Assembly (NCBI GenBank): GCA_004352715.1
Contig: SCFE01000036.1
Coordinates: 1,287,864 to 1,351,863 of the forward strand
From: Hofstenia miamia
Taxonomy: Eukaryota > Xenacoelomorpha > Acoela
Length of the DNA: 64,000 nt
Direction: 5' to 3'
The position numbers and the translations under genes are program-made. This document shows positions 59,096 to 64,000 of the stretch, piece after piece; position 1 is the stretch's first letter; the number at the start of each line of letters is the position of its first letter. The notes under the pieces are model-generated. The model was not told where the DNA came from and made no database searches. It worked only from the letters and a program-made list of their open reading frames with translations.

Positions 59096-60378
59096 CCTTG
59101 GTTCAAAAAAAAATGGCCGCGGCAATATTTTTGAAAAATGTGTATAGCTCGAAAGCGGCAAATTTTGGCGAAATGTGGCAAAAATAAAAAAGTTAGCACG
59201 TTGAACAGACTTTGTCGCCGTGTGAATCAATTGACAGATACTTAGCTGGTGAAAATGCTACACATCATTCTTCAACACAAAATTTTGAAATGCAAGCGAA
59301 ACGCGATTTACTTGAATTTCTCTATGTCAACGACTCCACCAACCATGAATATCTGTCGAAACGGGTGAAAATGCCACCTCGTAGTTTCCGACGTAACATG
59401 AAAATCTTGGAAGAAAGGGGAACCTTGGAAAGAAAGAAAGGAAGCGGCCGACCTCTCCAAATTTCTGGCAATGAGAAAAAACGCTTATGTCAAATTGCGC
59501 TTAAATGTCCGTCGGCATCAACTCAAAATGTCTGTGATCGTTATAACGAGTTAGCTGGGACATCCGTCAGTAAATCCACAGTTTTCCGAGCTCTGAAATC
59601 GTCCGGCGTGCAGAAAAAGACTGCAAAAATCATCCCGAATATCACACCGGACCAGGAGCAAAAAAGAATCGAATTTTGCAGAACATGGAAGAACTTCAAT
59701 TTCGGAGAAACCTGGCTTTCTGACGAGTGCGTGTTCCAACTTCATCGGAATAAAATCAAGCTTTGGAGTTCTTATCGAAAAACGCCGCGAAAAGGTTTCC
59801 CGAAGTTTTCACCCAAAATTATGGTCTGGGGAGCAATATCGAGTAAAGGTTTTTACATGAAAATCATCGAAAGAGGTACAATTGATAGTTCCAAGTACTG
59901 CGAAATTGTTGGTGACTTTATTCCTTACGCCACTGCATTATTTCCCGATGGCTGGATACTAGAGCAGGACGGCGCCACACCCCATACTTCCCGACAAACT
60001 AAAGATTTTTTTGCCGAAAATTCGGTACAATTTTTGCAGTGGCCACCCAATTCGCCAGACATTAATCCAGTGGAAAATGTGTGGATGATGCTTAAATCCT
60101 TTGTTGAGAAGAAAAATCCGAAAACAAAAGACGAACTCATTCAGTATGTTCAAGAATCTCAACATGTAATTTTGCCAGCGGTAAGAAAAAATTTGATGGG
60201 TTCTATCCCGACGCGTTTGGGCCAGTGTCTTGAAAACGAAGGAAAATTTGTGGAGAAATGGACTGGGACTGAATAGGCAAGACAAAGACGCAACAGACTC
60301 ATATTTTCTTATATTGTTTTGTTTGCTCAATGCTTAGAAAAATCTATTATTTCAGCGGCCACTTTTTTTGAACCAAGG
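59096..60378 (+). mobile_element. Complete Tc1-family transposon with TIRs and TA target sites
   Basis: 1,283 bp, bounded by TA on both sides (59094-59095 and 60379-60380). The inverted ends are CCTTGGTTCAAAAAAAAATG with GCCGCGG, and, complemented, CCTTGGTTCAAAAAAAGTGG with CCGCTG. A single transposase frame fills the interior. It is inserted ~290 bp upstream of the PLE fragment. Length and structure are those of an autonomous Tc1 element. Confidence 0.92.
59212..60276 (+). CDS. Tc1-family DD34E transposase, intact
   Basis: 354 residues, uninterrupted. The N-terminus has two helix-turn-helix parts (LSKRVKMPPRSFRRNMKILE; VCDRYNELAGTSVSKSTVFR), separated by the GSGRP linker. The catalytic domain has WLSDECVF (Asp 171), WILEQDGATPHTS (Asp 253) and NSPDINPVENVW (Glu 288). 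The last two are 34 residues apart (DD34E). IMVWGAISSKG lies between the first and second Asp, as usual in Tc1. The size is normal for Tc1 transposases (about 340 aa). Start: the ATG at 59212 lies 116 bp inside the left end; the next ATG (59290) would still keep most of the DNA-binding domain. No defect is visible, so this copy could be active. It would bind the terminal repeats and cut and paste at TA. Confidence 0.92.
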   Translation: MSPCESIDRYLAGENATHHSSTQNFEMQAKRDLLEFLYVNDSTNHEYLSKRVKMPPRSFRRNMKILEERGTLERKKGSGRPLQISGNEKKRLCQIALKCPSASTQNVCDRYNELAGTSVSKSTVFRALKSSGVQKKTAKIIPNITPDQEQKRIEFCRTWKNFNFGETWLSDECVFQLHRNKIKLWSSYRKTPRKGFPKFSPKIMVWGAISSKGFYMKIIERGTIDSSKYCEIVGDFIPYATALFPDGWILEQDGATPHTSRQTKDFFAENSVQFLQWPPNSPDINPVENVWMMLKSFVEKKNPKTKDELIQYVQESQHVILPAVRKNLMGSIPTRLGQCLENEGKFVEKWTGTE

Positions 60379-60380
60379 TA

Positions 60381-60790
60381 CATATATTAAAGAATGCCAA
60401 TATCATCCATTGTTCATCAGTCACACAGAAGTGTTTAACATTGTTGTCGGTGGCAAATTAATTAGTTCAAATTTGAATCAGTGTTCTCAGCATGAATCCT
60501 TGCGTCACCACATTATCGTAAATCCAAATCATGCAGAGACTGTTCTTGTGTTGGATACCAGTGGCAGTGTGTTACTGTATTTTTATTTCACCTACAAATA
60601 ATAAGTGAGGTTTTTAACAGGCCCTGTAAGCTATGATAATAATTATAAGCAGCGGTAGAAATAGTTTATGTATTATAAACTATAATATATATTTCGATTG
60701 TTTACAAGAACATATTGTTCACAAATAGGATTTTTGAAATGTCCTATTGTTTTACATAGACACGTAAATGATGTCAATTTTGATAAAGGT
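60381..60790. other. Flank of Tc1 element, no gene recognised
   Basis: A 77-codon open frame (60368-60601) starts in the transposon end and has no recognisable motif. Confidence 0.35.
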
Positions 60791-60795
60791 CCGAC

Positions 60796-61778
60796 AACTT
60801 GTATTGTTTCAGACGTTCTGATAAATGATAATCCGTCTGAGAAACTATTGACAACTTGCATTGTTTCAGACATTCTCATAAATGTTAATCTGTCTGAGAA
60901 ACTATTGACAACTTGTATTGTTTCAGACGTTCTCATAAATGTTAATCTGTCTGAGAAACTATTGACAACTTGTATTGTTTCAGACGTTCTGATAAATGTT
61001 AATCCGTCTGAGAAACTATTGACAACGTGTATTGTTTCAGACGTTCTAATAAATGTTAATCCGTCTGAGAAACTATTGACAACTTGTATTGTTTCAGACG
61101 TTCTGATAAATGTTAATCCGTCTGAGAAACTATTGACAACGTGTATTGTTTCAGACGTTCTGATAAATGTTAATCCGTCTGAGAAACTATTGACAACTTG
61201 TATTGTTTCAGACGTTCTGATAAATGTTAATCCGTCTGAGAAACTATTGACAACGTGTATTGTTTCAGACGTTCTGATAAATGTTAATCCGTCTGAGAAA
61301 CTATTGACAACTTGTATTGTTTCAGACGTTCTGATAAATGTTAATCCGTCTGAGAAACTATTGACAACGTGTATTGTTTCAGACGTTCTGATAAATGTTA
61401 ATCCGTCTGAGAAACTATTGACAACTTGTATTGTTTCAGACGTTCTGATAAATGTTAATCCGTCTGAGAAACTATTGACAACGTGTATTGTTTCAGACGT
61501 TCTAATAAATGTTAATCCGTCTGAGAAACTATTGACAACTTGTATTGTTTCAGACGTTCTAATAAATGTTAATCCGTCTGAGAAACTATTGACAACTTGT
61601 ATTGTTTCAGACGTTGTGATAAATGTTAATCCGTCTCAGAAACTATTGATAACTTGTATTGTTTCAGACGTTCTGATAAATGTTAATCCGTCCGAGAAAC
61701 TATTTCGTCTGAGAAACTATTGACAACTTGTATTGTTTCAGACGTTCTGATAAATGTTAATCCGTCTGAGAAACTATT
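60796..61778 (+). repeat. 57 bp minisatellite, about 17 copies
   Basis: The unit contains TTGTTTCAGACGTTCTGATA, then AATGTTAATCCGTCTGAGAA, then ACTATTGACAACT. The period is exactly 57 bp, so frames stay open on both strands (19-residue repeats); this is not evidence for a protein. Most central units alternate ACTTGT and ACGTGT, a 114 bp higher-order unit. Each unit can form a hairpin: GTTTCAGACG with CGTCTGAGAAAC. Edge units are more diverged; one 16-18 bp partial unit lies near 61703. Confidence 0.95.
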
Positions 61779-61789
61779 GATCTTATGAC

Positions 61790-62615
61790 AAAATTAGACA
61801 AAAATAGGTTGTATTTTGTAATTATGAAATATTATTGCATTCTGTAACCAATTCTAAGTGTACATCATTTTGGTGCAAGCCAAGAAATTTCAAATTGTCA
61901 AGATTTTCTTGAAAAGTTGTCCTAAAATTTAACATATCGGGACAAAAATGAGAATGAAGTTCGACTGTATTTTCAGTAGTTTCGATTTTTTTTCAAATTC
62001 GTGTTTAGCCAAAGAGAAGATTTTCATCTATATATAAAACCCACAGGTGTTACAATCAATAACGCAGGCGTAATGATTATATTTGATGTACACAATCTGA
62101 AGCCCTCACAAGTGAAAATTTCTAAACCTATTTGACACAATGAGAATACTTAATGCTAACGAATTTTAGTTATTTTATTACAATTTGGTAAAGATTCTTT
62201 GCTTGATTTCGAATTTTAAATTAGGATATTACTAAAATTAAATATTTGTGTTTTTTTCTTAAAATGCTTTTTTCCAAAATTTTAAATATTGCTAGGTTTT
62301 GTAAAATTGAATCATTATCGATTTTAAAAAGTAATTTGCAATGTATATACACAATATGTAAATTGAAGTATATTATGATGCTATATTAAGCATGAGCTTA
62401 ACCCTTAGCATCCTAGTGTAATCATAGAAAAAGAAAAAATCTTTATTATGAGGTTACGTTGGCAATATATTATATACTGATAGCAAGACTGAAAGCGTCA
62501 AAAATGGGCAACAAAAAACATTACAAAGAAAATATTGCGATATTGTGCTATGGCCTTATATTTTCTGTTAGTTGAATAATCTGGATTATAAAACTTAAAA
62601 CCCCTCCATTTGAAT
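61790..62615. other. AT-rich non-coding DNA
   Basis: No gene or element recognised. Confidence 0.4.
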
Positions 62616-62619
62616 TTAA

Positions 62620-63200
62620 TTATTTTTTTTTAGAATTATAGAAATATCGTTTGACACTTTTTCTAAATGTCTTCAATGGTTTCAGTAACTAATTCTCAAG
62701 GTAGATCATTCCAAAATTTTAGAGAGGTATTAATAAATTAGTTTTTCATAATTCTCTTTTTGCAAAGAGTTGGTTTCATATTTCGAGTGTGCCATTTTGC
62801 CAAAATTATGAAAATTTTTCTTATGCTGTTGGGATTAATATTGTTTACAATCCTATACAATGTTGTTAATACATTGATATGAATTAGGCATTGAGGATTT
62901 ATGAAGTTTACTCAATGGTTTGTATTCAGTATTATTAATAACAGAATATTTGTTCGTTGCAGGCTTCATTGACAATTTCAACTGTGTATTAATTTTCTTT
63001 CAGTAGCACATAACAAAGCATTCTTAGTAGAAATGCCTTTGCGAACACCATATTGAATGTTAGAGTAAAGATTATATATATTTAGGTGCTTATTAATTTG
63101 GTTGGCTAATAAACGTTTAAAAATAATTGGAGATGTAATAGAAATTGGTCTATAATTAACACAGTTTTCAGGGATATCCTTTTTTAAAGACAAGAGTTAT
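62620..63200 (-). pseudogene. CR1-like LINE fragment
   Basis: The minus strand reads KKDIPENCVNYRPISITSPI and LLANQINKHLNIYNLYSNIQ, then YGVRKGISTKNALL (RT fingers, 63193-62978). After an internal deletion comes LINTSLKFWNDLP near 62730, a C-terminal motif of CR1-like ORF2. The palm with YADD is missing. Confidence 0.7.
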
Positions 63201-63388
63201 AGGTTTTTAGGAAAAATAGATTTTTTCAAGCAAGCATTAATAATGTAACAAAATAAATGCACATATATCTTTTAGAAAACAAGTTGGTATATGCACGAAG
63301 GTCCACTGGAGTTTATTTTTTAGCTGCCGTTTTAATAGATTATTCATTTATATTATTTTAGGTTTTCGTTGTATATTCCAGTATATTA

Positions 63389-63465
63389 GGTGCACAACTT
63401 TTTCTTCTTTTAATCAAAGCTAGTATTGGGCCTAACCCCGGGCCTAATGCGTCTAAGATTTACTG
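63389..63465 (+). pseudogene. 2A-like motif relic of another LINE
   Basis: The + strand reads GAQLFLLLIKASIGPNPGPN and ASKIY, then stops. The hydrophobic run followed by a Gly-x-NPGP core (63434-63445) is laid out like the 2A leader of LINE ORF2 proteins, though the Asp-x-Glu part is changed. No endonuclease domain follows. Confidence 0.45.
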
Positions 63466-63643
63466 ATCTAAGTGATGCGCTTTATAGAAAACTTCACATT
63501 CAATTAAAATGGGCACTGAATATCTCAGCAAAAAATTAATCGAAAACCAAACATTTCATTTCTAGGTGAATTTACTTTGCAAAACAACTCGTCATTTTGA
63601 ATACCCTGCTAACATTTTTCAAGCTAGTCAAAAATCGACTGTA

Positions 63644-63750
63644 CAGAGCTGCAACCATGCCTGGTTTTTGAAGGCACGGCCCGGCACGGCACGGCACGGC
63701 ACGGAGTTGCAAAATTATTTTTTGGGCACGGCACGGCGCGGCGCGGCATG
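63644..63750 (+). mobile_element. hAT-like terminus with GC-rich GGCAC repeats
   Basis: CAGAGCTGCAACCATGCC at 63644 is followed by arrays of GGCACGGC units (63673-63705 and 63724-63750). A GC-rich subterminal array after a CAGAG end is the pattern seen at the other hAT-like ends of this window. The other end is not in view. Confidence 0.4.
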
Positions 63751-63934
63751 TTTTCATATTTGGCAACAAATATGGCTCTTAGAATTTTTCAAAATTTCTC
63801 TAGTAAATAAAGTGATTACAGCCAGTGTATTATGTCTTATAAGTAAACAAAAATTAGTAAATTGAAAATATATTAGCCAGAATCTCCGATCGCACAATTT
63901 CCATGTTGTTCACATGAAACGGGCTCATCATGGA

Positions 63935-63961
63935 TATATATATATATATATATATATATAG
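63935..63961. repeat. TA microsatellite and GGGTTGGGT-like tail
   Basis: A TA tract followed by GGTTGGGTAG and, at the window edge, GTTGGGTAGGGTTGGGT. The latter resembles the GC-rich subterminal repeats of the hAT-like elements. Confidence 0.7.
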
Positions 63962-64000
63962 GTTGGGTAGAGAAAATTCAAATGTTGGGTAGGGTTGGGT

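Noticed and set aside
60698-61723. 341-codon open frame over the minisatellite
   Set aside because: The 57 bp period (19 codons) keeps several frames open on both strands; this is a property of the repeat, not a gene.
63566-63865. 99-codon frame with a Gly-Thr-Ala-Arg repeat
   Set aside because: It translates the GGCAC array of a transposon end; low complexity and no partner.
1-64000. CRISPR arrays, bacterial operons, phage or plasmid features
   Set aside because: None seen; splice sites, LINEs and Tc1/mariner elements show a eukaryotic nuclear genome, and the repeats lack CRISPR spacing.

Overview
The window is AT-rich eukaryotic nuclear DNA and reads as a draft assembly of an invertebrate animal. 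The evidence is a mixture of CR1-like LINEs (some with 2A-like peptides), Penelope-like retroelements (PLEs) with GIY-YIG nucleases, Tc1/mariner and hAT-like DNA transposons, small MITEs, long AT microsatellites, N runs, and a gene of short exons with GT..AG introns. I cannot name the species from the sequence. Host coding density is very low. Most open frames are transposon relics or chance frames.

Layout. 1-5.2 kb: a long inverted repeat (a palindromic element) whose arms contain a tRNA-like fold; the left arm is split by a 5'-truncated LINE. 5.2-8.4 kb: very AT-rich repetitive DNA with a ~205 bp repeat. 8.4-11.5 kb: a decayed minus-strand CR1-like LINE (copy B) lying between ATT microsatellites. 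12.2-15.7 kb: nested fragments (Tigger-like end, Tc1, LINE, PLE-end-like inverted pair, mariner) plus a 694 bp duplication around a single N. 15.7-18.3 kb: small repeats, a MITE and two gaps with duplicated flanks. 20.4-20.9 kb: PLE relic with a hammerhead-like terminus. 22.3-26.6 kb: the best host gene, ten phase-compatible minus-strand exons for a coiled-coil, IQ-motif protein; further exon-like segments at 29.7-34.1 kb may be its 5' part or another gene. 34.4-38.9 kb: a nearly intact CR1-like LINE (copy A) with an SGNH-type ORF1, a canonical 2A-like motif and an ORF2 broken by one stop. 40.6-43.1 kb: a hAT-like element and a mariner DD41D relic. 44.1-46.2 kb: a duplicated fragment of a LINE with an R2/R4-type restriction-like endonuclease. 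46.6-46.9 kb: a small secreted six-cysteine protein resembling CART peptides. 49.5-53.8 kb: hAT-like elements around LINE and Tc1 remains. 54.9 kb: a possible first coding exon. 57.5-58.8 kb: a second PLE. 59.1-60.4 kb: a complete Tc1-family transposon with an intact DD34E transposase. 60.8-61.8 kb: a 57 bp minisatellite. 62.6-64 kb: LINE remains, another 2A-like relic and a GC-rich hAT-like end.

The strongest leads are the 2A-bearing LINE family and its apparent preference for ATT microsatellites, the hammerhead-like PLE termini and their possible link to the 57 bp minisatellite, the tRNA-like fold in the palindromic element, the intact Tc1 element, the CART-like peptide and the unassigned IQ/coiled-coil gene. 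Several duplications sit on gaps and are probably assembly artefacts.
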